This document shows positions 20,455 to 28,971 of a stretch of DNA of 64,000 nt, piece after piece. The notes beneath the pieces were generated by a model that made no database searches, had not been told where the DNA came from, and saw only the letters and a list, made by a program, of their open reading frames with translations. The stretch covers positions 3,926 through 67,925 of the forward strand of contig NZ_KQ474099.1 in NCBI RefSeq assembly GCF_001401755.1, read 5' to 3'. The position numbers were made by a program, and so were the translations under genes. This DNA comes from Aquimarina longa SW024 (lineage in GTDB: Bacteria; Bacteroidota; Bacteroidia; Flavobacteriales; Flavobacteriaceae). Positions within the stretch are counted from its first letter, which is position 1, and every line of letters begins with the position of its first letter.

Positions 20455-20529
20455 CTCTAAATTATAATATCTCTTTAAATAACTTCTATTACTCCAGAAC
20501 GCCATCTTTTTTTATTAATTTTATCTTTG

Positions 20530-20561
20530 CAAAGATAATACTTCAAGTTGCGAAGCACAAA
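20530..20561 (-). promoter_or_regulatory. gldBC promoter
   Basis: On the minus strand TTTG (20561-20558) is followed after 20 bp by TATCTTTG (20537-20530), matching TTTG-N(17-23)-TAnnTTTG. The -7 element is half of a perfect 16-bp palindrome at 20522-20537, so the same sequence also reads TATCTTTG on the plus strand. Confidence 0.6.
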
Positions 20562-20646
20562 GATAGTGACATGAAGTATCTATTTAGGAAGATCCTATTT
20601 TTTAAAATTAAAATTAATACTAAATCAGTACTAATAAAGAATAAGC

Positions 20647-21435
20647 ATGCAAACAGAAAAAGTGATTGATCATATCGTTAATTGGCTAAAAGAATATGCC
20701 TCCAAAGCAAACATAAAAGGATTTGTAATAGGTGTTAGTGGAGGCATTGACAGTGCTGTTACCTCTACTTTATGTGCTAAAACGGGTTTAAAAACTCTCT
20801 GTGTAGAAATGCCTATTCATCAAGCTCAGAGTCAGGTAACACGAGCGCAAGAACATATTACTCAATTAAAAAAACAATTTCCTAATGTATCTGATACCAG
20901 AGTAGATCTCACTCCTGTTTTTGAAGAATTAAAATCCGTAGTTCCTCCAACAGCACCGAGTGCGCAACTTGATTTATCATTAGCAAACACCAGAGCAAGA
21001 CTACGAATGTCTACTTTATATTACTTTGCCGGTTTGCATAAATATCTAGTTGCAGGAACTGGTAACAAAGTTGAAGATTTTGGAGTTGGTTTCTACACCA
21101 AATATGGAGATGGTGGGGTAGACTTAAGTCCTATTGCTAATTTACTAAAAAGTGACGTATATAAGATAGGAAAAATCCTAGAAGTTCCACACGCTATACA
21201 AATCGCCGCTCCAACTGATGGATTATTTGGAGATAGCAGAAGTGATGAAGATCAGATTGGAGCAAGCTATGACGAATTAGAATGGGCTATGAAAATGAAA
21301 GATCAAGGTAAATCTATTGATGATTTTAAAGGACGAGAACAAGAGGTTTTTAAAATTTTTATTCATCTAAATACCGTAAACCAACATAAAATGATCCCAA
21401 TTCCTGTATGCGAGATACCACTTAATCTATTATAA
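20647..21435 (+). CDS. nadE: NH3-dependent NAD(+) synthetase
   Basis: Converts deamido-NAD to NAD using ammonia and ATP. The ATP-pyrophosphatase loop GVSGGIDSAVTS is near residues 28-39. AGTGNKVEDFGVGFYTKYGDGGVD matches the NAD-binding region (segment beginning at AGTGNK near residue 138). No glutaminase domain is present. 262 residues. It is divergent from gldBC, an arrangement shared with other flavobacteria as far as I recall. Confidence 0.95.
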   Translation: MQTEKVIDHIVNWLKEYASKANIKGFVIGVSGGIDSAVTSTLCAKTGLKTLCVEMPIHQAQSQVTRAQEHITQLKKQFPNVSDTRVDLTPVFEELKSVVPPTAPSAQLDLSLANTRARLRMSTLYYFAGLHKYLVAGTGNKVEDFGVGFYTKYGDGGVDLSPIANLLKSDVYKIGKILEVPHAIQIAAPTDGLFGDSRSDEDQIGASYDELEWAMKMKDQGKSIDDFKGREQEVFKIFIHLNTVNQHKMIPIPVCEIPLNLL

Positions 21436-21576
21436 CTAACATTTTGTCGATAAATACATAAAAAAAAGTTTACGAGGACTAGTTCTTAGTAATTTTGCTG
21501 CAAGATTAAAAAAATTACCCCTAACCTAAATGTCGAACTCTTAAAATTAAACTAACATTAACAATCGCAAACAAGA

Positions 21577-22209
21577 ATGACAACCATATTAATAGCAGAT
21601 CATCATCCAATAACAAGGAAGGGGATCGTTTCTTTATTTCGCCACTCAGAAGATTATGAGATTATTGGAAAAGTGAGTAATGGAAACGAGATGTATGATA
21701 TCTTGAAAGATAATACTCCTGATGTACTCATCATGGAATTAGACCTGCCACAGATCAATGGAATTACGGCATTGAGAACAATTAAAAAAGAATTCGCCGG
21801 TATCAAGGTAATTATTTTTAGTTCTCATCCTGAAGAAATGTACGCATTAAGTGCTATTAAGGCAGGTGCTTCGGCTTATTTATCAAAAATAGTACAAACA
21901 AAAACATTAAAAAAAGCAATCGAACGCGTTGCAAGAGGTGGTATATATCTAAACGACAATCTTACCAAACAACTAGCTAATGGAAATGCTAGTGAAAACA
22001 ATATGGTTGTAAAATATAAAAAATTGTCTTCCCGAGAAATAGAAGTACTTAATTTACTATCATCAGGAAAACGCAATAAAGATATAGCGACTACACTATC
22101 TATTAATGAAAAAACAGTAAGCACCTATAAAACAAGGCTCTTAAAAAAATTAAAGGTAGATAATCTTGCTGATTTAATTCATCAGTCTAGGTTATTACAC
22201 ATTAACTAA
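21577..22209 (+). CDS. NarL/LuxR-type response regulator with Glu at the phosphorylation site
   Basis: Receiver domain (about 1-120) plus a C-terminal LuxR-type helix-turn-helix (about 145-210, LSSREIEVLNLLSSGKRNKDIA). In the receiver, the segment PDVLIMELDLPQING places Glu54 where the phospho-acceptor Asp normally lies (compare LLDIRMP). The acidic pocket is also altered to D8-H9. Glu can mimic phospho-Asp, so the protein may be constitutively active or governed by something other than a kinase. No histidine kinase is encoded nearby. It ends 4 bp inside the convergent dnaG gene. Confidence 0.88.
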   Translation: MTTILIADHHPITRKGIVSLFRHSEDYEIIGKVSNGNEMYDILKDNTPDVLIMELDLPQINGITALRTIKKEFAGIKVIIFSSHPEEMYALSAIKAGASAYLSKIVQTKTLKKAIERVARGGIYLNDNLTKQLANGNASENNMVVKYKKLSSREIEVLNLLSSGKRNKDIATTLSINEKTVSTYKTRLLKKLKVDNLADLIHQSRLLHIN

Positions 22210-24167
22210 ACTACTCTATTTAGTTTTTCAGACAATATTCTTTTTAAAGAAAGATAATCCATGATATCTTGTATAGCTTCTTGATTATCTTCAGAAATTT
22301 GAGCTTTCACTTCTTGTGAGAGCTCTTCTACTTTTTTACTAATTAAAAACCTTCTTAGGTTTAAAATAATATCGCTAACATACTGTGAAACGGTATATTC
22401 TTTCTTTTTGACATGAATTTCCATGTCCACCCATCGATGTAATGCATATCGCTCTTCATTCATCATAATGGCAGTAATTTCTGAGGCCATTTCGGGCGCT
22501 ATATGATTAATGAAATTTTCAACCTTAAACACATCTTCCTGATGTAATTTTTCAATTAAAGTAGTATATATATTCTTAAAACTATCTTGAGTAAATTCTA
22601 TTTCATCGTCTTGAAGATCTAGATATATCTTCTCAAATACTTTTGCTGTATATATTTCCGGCTCCAAAACAAGCTCTCCATCATCATTTTCTTTCAATAC
22701 AAGGTCTTCAAACTCTTCTTCTCTTTCTCCATAAAGCAACAGTATTTCTATAATCTTACGTTCTAACTCATATTGCTGATTAACTTTAGGTGACTTTTTT
22801 GTTTCAGTTTTTACCACCTCCAACGACTTTTGCTGTTGTTTTTCTTGCTTACGCTGATCTTTCGAATCTATATTGAGTAATTGTGCTAAAGTATCAAACA
22901 ATACATCTTCTGAAATATCCATTATTCTAGAGCATTCTTTGATATAAATTTCTTGCTTAATTACATCAGGTATTTTAGATACACTCATTACCATATCCCT
23001 AACTAACTCTGCTTTCTTAATTGGATCTCTATTAGATTCTTCTTGTAATAACGAGGCTTTAAAGCTAATAAAGTCCTGAGCGTTATCATTAAGATAAATC
23101 TTTAACTCTTCCAAGGTATTTTGCTTAGCAAAACTATCTGGATCTTCTCCATCAGGAAAGCTACATACTTTCACATTCATCCCTTGTTCTAGTATTAAAT
23201 CTATACCTCTTAGAGATGCTCTCATTCCTGCTGCATCACTATCAAATAGTACCGTAATATTTTTAGTAAGCCTACTAATTAAACGTATTTGATCTGTAGT
23301 TAATGCTGTTCCTGAAGAAGAGACTACATTGGTAATTCCTGTTTGATTAAACTGTATAACATCGGTATATCCTTCTACAAGATAACAGTTATCTTCTTTT
23401 GCAATAGTTTGTTTTGCATGATAAATACCATAAAGCACTTTACTCTTATGATAAATATCACTTTCTGGAGAGTTAAGGTACTTTGCTGCTTTTTTCTCAT
23501 TGGTTAAAATCCTACCTCCAAAACCTAGTACGCGTCCAGACATTGATTGAATAGGAAACATCACTCTTCCTTTAAAACGATCAAACTGTTTTTCTTCTTT
23601 TACTATAGTAAGCCCTGTTTTCTCAAGGTAATTTAATTGATATCCTTTTCTAATAGCTTCTGTTGTAAATGCATCCCACACATTAGGGGAATACCCTAAT
23701 CCAAATTTTTGTATCGTTTCTTCTGTAAAGCCACGTTCTTTAAAATAAGTTAGCCCTATAGCTTTTCCTTCCTCTGTTTTAAGCAATGAATTCTGAAAAA
23801 AAGTATTCGCAAATTCACTAACCAGATACATGCTTTCTCTTTCATCCGCTTGCTGCTTTTGCTCATCTGTTTGCTCAGTTTCTTCAATTTCTATATTATA
23901 TTTTTTAGCAAGATATTTTATAGCCTCAGGGTATGTAAAATGTTCATGTTCCATTAAAAAAGCAACGACATTACCTCCTTTTCCACTAGAGAAATCTTTC
24001 CAAATCTGCTTTACCGGAGACACCATAAAAGAAGGTGTTCTTTCATCACTAAACGGGCTTAATCCTTTAAAGTTACTTCCTGCTTTTTTTAATTGTACAA
24101 AATCTCCTATAACCTCTTCTAAACGGGCAGTTTCAAATACAGCATCTATCGTCGACTTATGGATCAT
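22206..24167 (-). CDS. dnaG: DNA primase DnaG (zinc-ligand-free N-terminal domain)
   Basis: Synthesises RNA primers for replication. It has the zinc-binding-type N-terminal fold (1-100), the catalytic core with TOPRIM motifs (VEGYTDVIQF and LFDSDAAGMRA), and a C-terminal helicase-interaction region. 653 residues. In the N-terminal domain the four usual zinc ligands Cys-His-Cys-Cys are replaced by Ser37, Ser40, Asp58 and Ser61 (GLSPFSDERTPSF and IWKDFSSGKGG), so zinc binding is unlikely. Convergent with the response regulator gene. ATG start. Confidence 0.95.
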   Translation of the reverse strand: MIHKSTIDAVFETARLEEVIGDFVQLKKAGSNFKGLSPFSDERTPSFMVSPVKQIWKDFSSGKGGNVVAFLMEHEHFTYPEAIKYLAKKYNIEIEETEQTDEQKQQADERESMYLVSEFANTFFQNSLLKTEEGKAIGLTYFKERGFTEETIQKFGLGYSPNVWDAFTTEAIRKGYQLNYLEKTGLTIVKEEKQFDRFKGRVMFPIQSMSGRVLGFGGRILTNEKKAAKYLNSPESDIYHKSKVLYGIYHAKQTIAKEDNCYLVEGYTDVIQFNQTGITNVVSSSGTALTTDQIRLISRLTKNITVLFDSDAAGMRASLRGIDLILEQGMNVKVCSFPDGEDPDSFAKQNTLEELKIYLNDNAQDFISFKASLLQEESNRDPIKKAELVRDMVMSVSKIPDVIKQEIYIKECSRIMDISEDVLFDTLAQLLNIDSKDQRKQEKQQQKSLEVVKTETKKSPKVNQQYELERKIIEILLLYGEREEEFEDLVLKENDDGELVLEPEIYTAKVFEKIYLDLQDDEIEFTQDSFKNIYTTLIEKLHQEDVFKVENFINHIAPEMASEITAIMMNEERYALHRWVDMEIHVKKKEYTVSQYVSDIILNLRRFLISKKVEELSQEVKAQISEDNQEAIQDIMDYLSLKRILSEKLNRVV

Positions 24168-24294
24168 AATTTTATATTAAATATTTTATAAGTAATTAAA
24201 CTCTATTATAAACCAAATTACAGAAAATCACATCAATTTATTCAATAAGTTTTTTTTGTAAGAATGATATCATTACAGAAGTACTATCTTATTA

Positions 24295-25272
24295 TTATTT
24301 TTTTCGATCAATAACATAATGAACCATCAATTCTAAAGAAGATTTATAATCCGAATCTGGGTATTCTGATAAAATAGAAAGTGCTTCATCCTTATATTGA
24401 TGCATAATCTTTATAGCGTATTCTAAACCACCACTTATTTTTACAAATTCTATAACTTTTTTAACCCTTTTCTTATCTTTATTATGATTTTTTACAGAGT
24501 TAATAAGCCATTTCTTTTTTTCTTTAGTACAATGATTTAGTGTATAGATAAGAGGAAGTGTCATTTTTTGCTCTTTAATATCAATCCCTGTTGGTTTCCC
24601 TATAGCTGTATCCCCATAATCAAACAAATCATCTTTGATCTGAAAGGCCATACCTATGAGTTCTCCAAATTTCTTCATTTGTTTTACTTTATCAAAATCA
24701 GATGTAACAGAACGAGCTCCTAGAGCGCAGCATGCTGCGATTAATGTTGCTGTTTTTTGACGAATGATCTCATAATAGATCTCTTCTGTAATATCAAGAT
24801 TTCTAGCTTTCTCTATTTGCAACAATTCTCCTTCACTCATTTCTCTAACTGCTACAGAAATAATTCTCAAAAGATCAAAGTCTCCGGAATCAATTAGAAG
24901 CAAAAGACCTTTTGATAATAAATAATCACCTACCAGAACTGCTATCTTATTTTTCCAAAGCGCATTAATAGAAAAAAAGCCTCTTCTTTGATTAGAATCA
25001 TCTACAACATCATCATGAACTAAAGTTGCAGTATGAATTAATTCTATTACAGAAGCTCCACGGTATGTACATTCATTAACACCTCCTCCAGAAACCATTT
25101 TGGCTACAAGAAAAACAAACATAGGTCTCATTTGTTTGCCTTTTCTATTGACAATATAGTGGGTTATTCTATTAAGTAAGGCTACCTTAGAGGTCATTGA
25201 TTCTGAAAATTTTTGTTCAAAAATTTCCATTTCCTCAATGATAGGCAGTTTTATTTGTTCTACAACTTTCAA
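24295..25272 (-). CDS. All-trans polyprenyl diphosphate synthase
   Basis: Chain-elongating prenyltransferase. The first Asp-rich motif is HDDVVDDS (near residue 90) and the second KDDLFDYGD (near residue 213). At 325 residues with the DDxxD-type motif it resembles octaprenyl/solanesyl synthases that make the menaquinone side chain, but product length cannot be read from the sequence. The start is TTG at 25270-25272, because no ATG is available nearby. Confidence 0.9.
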   Translation of the reverse strand: MKVVEQIKLPIIEEMEIFEQKFSESMTSKVALLNRITHYIVNRKGKQMRPMFVFLVAKMVSGGGVNECTYRGASVIELIHTATLVHDDVVDDSNQRRGFFSINALWKNKIAVLVGDYLLSKGLLLLIDSGDFDLLRIISVAVREMSEGELLQIEKARNLDITEEIYYEIIRQKTATLIAACCALGARSVTSDFDKVKQMKKFGELIGMAFQIKDDLFDYGDTAIGKPTGIDIKEQKMTLPLIYTLNHCTKEKKKWLINSVKNHNKDKKRVKKVIEFVKISGGLEYAIKIMHQYKDEALSILSEYPDSDYKSSLELMVHYVIDRKK

Positions 25273-25391
25273 TATTTGATACTTAATTCTTTAATCTAAT
25301 ATAGTACGAATGTAGTATAAATAGTTTTTTATTTAAAAAATAAAAAAACTTAACTTTTATACAAACAATCATTGATTACATGATTTAATTC

Positions 25392-26432
25392 TTAGGTTTT
25401 ATTAGCTAACTGACCACAAGCTGCATCGATATCTTTTCCTCGACTACGGCGAACATTTACTATTATATTTTTCTGTTCTAGTGCATTAATATAATCCTCT
25501 ATTACTCTATTAGGTGCTTGCTGAAACATTCCATCATCAATTGGATTATACTCTATCAAGTTCACTTTACATGGTACATAAGAACAAAATCTAACCAGTG
25601 CATTTATGTCTTCTTTTCTATCATTAATGCCATCCCACACAACATACTCATAGGTAACCCTACTTTTGGTTTTTTCATACCAATATTCTATCGCTTCTTT
25701 AAGATCTTGCAACGGAAAAGTTTCATTAAATGGCATTATTGAAGTCCTAACCTCATCTATTGCAGAATGCAATGATACTGCCAATTTAAATTTCACCTCA
25801 TCGTCTGCCATCTTCTTGATTATTTTTGGAACCCCCGAAGTAGACACTGTAATTCTCTTAGGTGACATCGCTAACCCTTCTGGAGAAGTAATCTTATCAA
25901 TAGCCTTAATCACGTTTTTATAATTCATCAAAGGCTCTCCCATGCCCATAAATACTATATTCGATAATGGGCGATTGTAATACAACCTACTTTCTTTATC
26001 AATAGCCATTACCTGATCATAAATTTCATCAGGATTAAGGTTTCTCATTCTTTTTAACCGAGCAGTAGCACAAAATTTGCAATCTAAACTACACCCTACT
26101 TGAGATGATACGCAAGCAGTTGTTCTGGTTGGTGTAGGAATTAATACTGATTCTACTATTAATCCATCATGTAATCGTACTGCATTTTTTATAGTTCCAT
26201 CAGTACTACGCTGCATTTGATCAACTCTAATATGGTTAATCACGAAATTTTCTTCAAGTGTCTTTCTTGTAGCTTTAGCAATATTCGTCATATCATCAAA
26301 ACTATGAGCTCCTTTACTCCAAAGCCATTCATAAACTTGATTTCCTCTAAAAGCTTTATCCCCACTTTCTTCAAAAAAGAATCTTAATTGATCTTTACTT
26401 AAAGCTCTTATGTCTTTTTTCTTAACACTCAT
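25392..26432 (-). CDS. rlmN: 23S rRNA/tRNA adenine-C2-methyltransferase RlmN
   Basis: Radical-SAM enzyme methylating A2503 of 23S rRNA and A37 of some tRNAs. The cluster motif CSLDCKFCATA and the C-terminal Cys in DAACGQL are present. I place the start at the ATG 26430-26432 (346 residues, MSVKKKDIRALSKDQ). The frame is open to 26501, but that would put the start upstream of a clear promoter at 26440-26469. With this start the mRNA is nearly leaderless. Confidence 0.94.
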   Translation of the reverse strand: MSVKKKDIRALSKDQLRFFFEESGDKAFRGNQVYEWLWSKGAHSFDDMTNIAKATRKTLEENFVINHIRVDQMQRSTDGTIKNAVRLHDGLIVESVLIPTPTRTTACVSSQVGCSLDCKFCATARLKRMRNLNPDEIYDQVMAIDKESRLYYNRPLSNIVFMGMGEPLMNYKNVIKAIDKITSPEGLAMSPKRITVSTSGVPKIIKKMADDEVKFKLAVSLHSAIDEVRTSIMPFNETFPLQDLKEAIEYWYEKTKSRVTYEYVVWDGINDRKEDINALVRFCSYVPCKVNLIEYNPIDDGMFQQAPNRVIEDYINALEQKNIIVNVRRSRGKDIDAACGQLANKT

Positions 26433-26439
26433 ATATTTG

Positions 26440-26469
26440 CAAAAATAAAAAGATAAAACGGTACTACAA
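26440..26469 (-). promoter_or_regulatory. rlmN promoter
   Basis: TTG at 26469-26467, then 19 bp, then TATTTTTG at 26447-26440, a full match to the Bacteroidota consensus. The expected transcription start is within a few bases of the ATG at 26432. Confidence 0.6.
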
Positions 26470-26499
26470 TATGTATTTTCAGTCTTTATTATAAGTAAC

Positions 26500-26530
26500 A
26501 AAAAACCCTTGGTAGTAGTACCAAGGGTTT
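26500..26530 (-). terminator. Intrinsic terminator after the ChaI/DUF2147 gene
   Basis: A 12-bp perfect stem pairs 26503-26514 with 26519-26530 (AAACCCTTGGTA and complement, loop 4 nt). It is followed on the minus strand by TTTTTT and lies 7 bp beyond the stop of the gene at 26537. Confidence 0.85.
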
Positions 26531-26536
26531 ACATCT

Positions 26537-27466
26537 TTATTTTTTATCTTTTATCCTTCTCCATTCATGAGCTCCACCCCCTCCTTTATACTTCACATTA
26601 AGTACATCATTATCATCTTTATCAATCCACATTTGACAGCTTGAAACTTTACCACTTTTAATATCTGTAAACTTACCATTTACATATCTATTTTCCTTTA
26701 ATGCTAATCCTTTTACAACAACTAGCCCTTCTACATTTTGATTTTTATCTTCTCCTTCACATTCATAACAAATAGCGTCTCTTTCTGATATACGCATCAT
26801 TCTTTGTATAACACCATATACTTTATTTTCGATAATGTATAGTTGAACAATACTAATTGCAACTCCTGTTTTTTTATCGTACGTCTTCCATCTTCCTAAT
26901 ATAGGGTTTGGCTCATATGAAGCCAACAACTCTTCTTTTAGTTGTACATCAACAGGATTTTCTCCTATCCAAATCTTAAATAAAGCTTTTTTAAATTCTT
27001 TGCTATTTATGGTTCCTAAAAGCTTATTGCCTTTATATAAAGTAAGTTTTCCTCCTTTTGTATAAAGGATTTTAAAAATTGCAAATTTACTTACTTGGTG
27101 TGTAAAAAGATTAAGGAAATCTCTTGTTTGATTTTCTAACAAATAACTATTTCCATCTGTAGCTCTTTCTAAACCATTTCTTATAATACTTTTAAATTCG
27201 GCATCTGTGATTGATGAGGATATTTTAATAGTAATAGCCATTGTAACATCTTTTTCTGCTACCATAACTCCATCTTCTACTCCATCAACTTCAAAATCTA
27301 AATATAATGCCATTGCATACATCTTCTCTCTTGCTCCTGCACCATTAAGCATTAATTCTCTATCATCAAAAACTGCTACATCATTAAAAGCAACATCTCC
27401 AACTTTAGTTTGTGCGTAAGAAAAAATAGTATTAAAAAATAGTATGTAATAAATTATTTTTTTCAT
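26537..27466 (-). CDS. Secreted chalcone isomerase-like/DUF2147 fusion protein
   Basis: The start chosen (27466) gives a signal peptide, MKKIIYYILFFNTIFSYAQ. The first half (about 20-180) has the chalcone-isomerase-like pattern VGDVAFNDVAVFDDRELMLNG with YAMALYLD. The second half (about 185-309) has the DUF2147 pattern ILGRWKTYDKKTG, then YECEGEDKNQNVEGL, and ends in ggAHEWRR. Both domain types are found in small periplasmic proteins of unknown function. The fused arrangement is unusual but the reading frame is continuous. It precedes rlmN but is separated from it by a terminator. Confidence 0.82.
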   Translation of the reverse strand: MKKIIYYILFFNTIFSYAQTKVGDVAFNDVAVFDDRELMLNGAGAREKMYAMALYLDFEVDGVEDGVMVAEKDVTMAITIKISSSITDAEFKSIIRNGLERATDGNSYLLENQTRDFLNLFTHQVSKFAIFKILYTKGGKLTLYKGNKLLGTINSKEFKKALFKIWIGENPVDVQLKEELLASYEPNPILGRWKTYDKKTGVAISIVQLYIIENKVYGVIQRMMRISERDAICYECEGEDKNQNVEGLVVVKGLALKENRYVNGKFTDIKSGKVSSCQMWIDKDDNDVLNVKYKGGGGAHEWRRIKDKK

Positions 27467-27710
27467 GCTATAATTTGGTTTAGTTTCCATTTCATAATTT
27501 GGGGGACTTAAAAAAACAATACAAATTTATAAAAAGTATACTTTACACTCTCTTTATCTTGTGTTTTTCGACAAAAATCGATATTCATCGTTTTTTGATG
27601 TTAGTTATGACATGATTTTATTCTCAATAATTTTTAAGTTGCCGAAAATAATATTTTTTTTTTGCAAAAAAAGGATTTTAACATACTAATTCCTAGATCT
27701 ATATAAAAAA

Positions 27711-27738
27711 GCCTTGTTGAAATTGAATTCAACAAGGC
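27711..27738 (-). terminator. Intrinsic terminator after queA
   Basis: An 11-bp perfect stem pairs 27711-27721 (GCCTTGTTGAA) with 27728-27738. On the minus strand it is followed by TTTTTTAT. It lies 26 bp beyond the queA stop. Confidence 0.85.
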
Positions 27739-27763
27739 CTATATAACAACTATTTTTTCATTT

Positions 27764-28813
27764 TTAGATAATTAACATTGCATCTCCATAAGAGTAAAAT
27801 TTATACTTCTCTTTTACTGCTTCTTCATATGCTTCTTTTATAAAATCATGTCCAGCAAAAGCCGAAACCATCATCAATAAAGTAGATTTTGGTGTATGAA
27901 AATTTGTAATCATACAATTAGCGATACTAAAATCATATGGAGGAAAGATAAACTTATTAGTCCATCCTCTAAATTCATTTAATGTTTGATCTGATGAGAC
28001 TGAACTTTCTAAGGCTCTCATTACGGTAGTTCCAACTGCGCAAATTCTTTTTTTGTTTGCAATCCCATTATTAATAACATCAGCGGCATGAGCAGTAACA
28101 TCAGCCTCTTCACTATCCATCTTATGTTTGGATAAATCTTCTACTTCTACTGGATTAAATGTCCCTAACCCTACATGTAAGGTAATTTCAGCAAAATCAA
28201 CCCCTTTAATCTCTAATCGTTTCATTAGATGTTTAGAGAAGTGAAGTCCTGCTGTTGGCGCAGCTACAGCTCCTTCGTTTTTAGCGTATATAGTTTGATA
28301 CCTTTCTTCATCTTCGGGTTCAGTATCTCTTTTAATATACTTAGGTAAAGGTGTCTCTCCTAAATCATTTAGTTTTTTTCTAAATTCATCATAAGATCCA
28401 TCATATAAAAAACGTAATGTACGTCCTCTCGATGTGGTATTATCAATTACTTCTGCTACCAAACTTTCATCATCTCCAAAATATAACTTATTTCCTATTC
28501 GTATTTTTCTAGCTGGATCAACTAGCACATCCCAAAGTCTTGTTTCAGAATTTAATTCTCGCAATAAAAATACTTCAATTCTAGCTCCTGTTTTCTCTTT
28601 ATTACCATATAATCTGGCAGGAAAAACTTTAGTATTATTAACAACCATCACGTCATTTGGCTCAAAATAATCTATAAGGTCTTTAAACTGCTTATGCTCT
28701 ATGGTTTGCTCTTTTCTATTAAGAACCATTAGGCGAGACTCATCTCTATTTTCAGCTGGATATTCAGCTAGCAAATCTTGTGGAAGGTCAAAATTGAAAT
28801 GCGATAACTTCAT
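27764..28813 (-). CDS. queA: S-adenosylmethionine:tRNA ribosyltransferase-isomerase
   Basis: Forms epoxyqueuosine from preQ1 at tRNA position 34, using SAM as ribosyl donor. The N-terminus [23 protein letters not shown], the central [10 protein letters not shown] and the C-terminal [19 protein letters not shown] are all characteristic. 349 residues, normal for the family. It is monocistronic: promoter at 28838-28869 and terminator at 27711-27738. Confidence 0.97.
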   Translation of the reverse strand: MKLSHFNFDLPQDLLAEYPAENRDESRLMVLNRKEQTIEHKQFKDLIDYFEPNDVMVVNNTKVFPARLYGNKEKTGARIEVFLLRELNSETRLWDVLVDPARKIRIGNKLYFGDDESLVAEVIDNTTSRGRTLRFLYDGSYDEFRKKLNDLGETPLPKYIKRDTEPEDEERYQTIYAKNEGAVAAPTAGLHFSKHLMKRLEIKGVDFAEITLHVGLGTFNPVEVEDLSKHKMDSEEADVTAHAADVINNGIANKKRICAVGTTVMRALESSVSSDQTLNEFRGWTNKFIFPPYDFSIANCMITNFHTPKSTLLMMVSAFAGHDFIKEAYEEAVKEKYKFYSYGDAMLII

Positions 28814-28837
28814 TTGTGTCTATTTTTTTTAAAGCTA

Positions 28838-28869
28838 CAAATATACAATCTTGAAATAGGGGTTGTCAA
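28838..28869 (-). promoter_or_regulatory. queA promoter
   Basis: TTG at 28869-28867, 21-bp spacer, TATATTTG at 28845-28838; this fits TTG-N(17-23)-TAnnTTTG. The ATG is 25 bp further on. Confidence 0.6.
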
Positions 28870-28971
28870 GTAAATCTATAGATATTTACATGTAAATGAT
28901 ATGATTATTCAGTTATCTATTAAAATAGTGTTTTAAAAAAACAGTATAGTAAAGGTTATGTTCTAATTATT

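Noticed and set aside
26433..26501. N-terminal extension of RlmN starting at 26501
   Set aside because: The extension lies over the promoter and has hydrophobic, non-family sequence. The Met at 26432 fits the family start.
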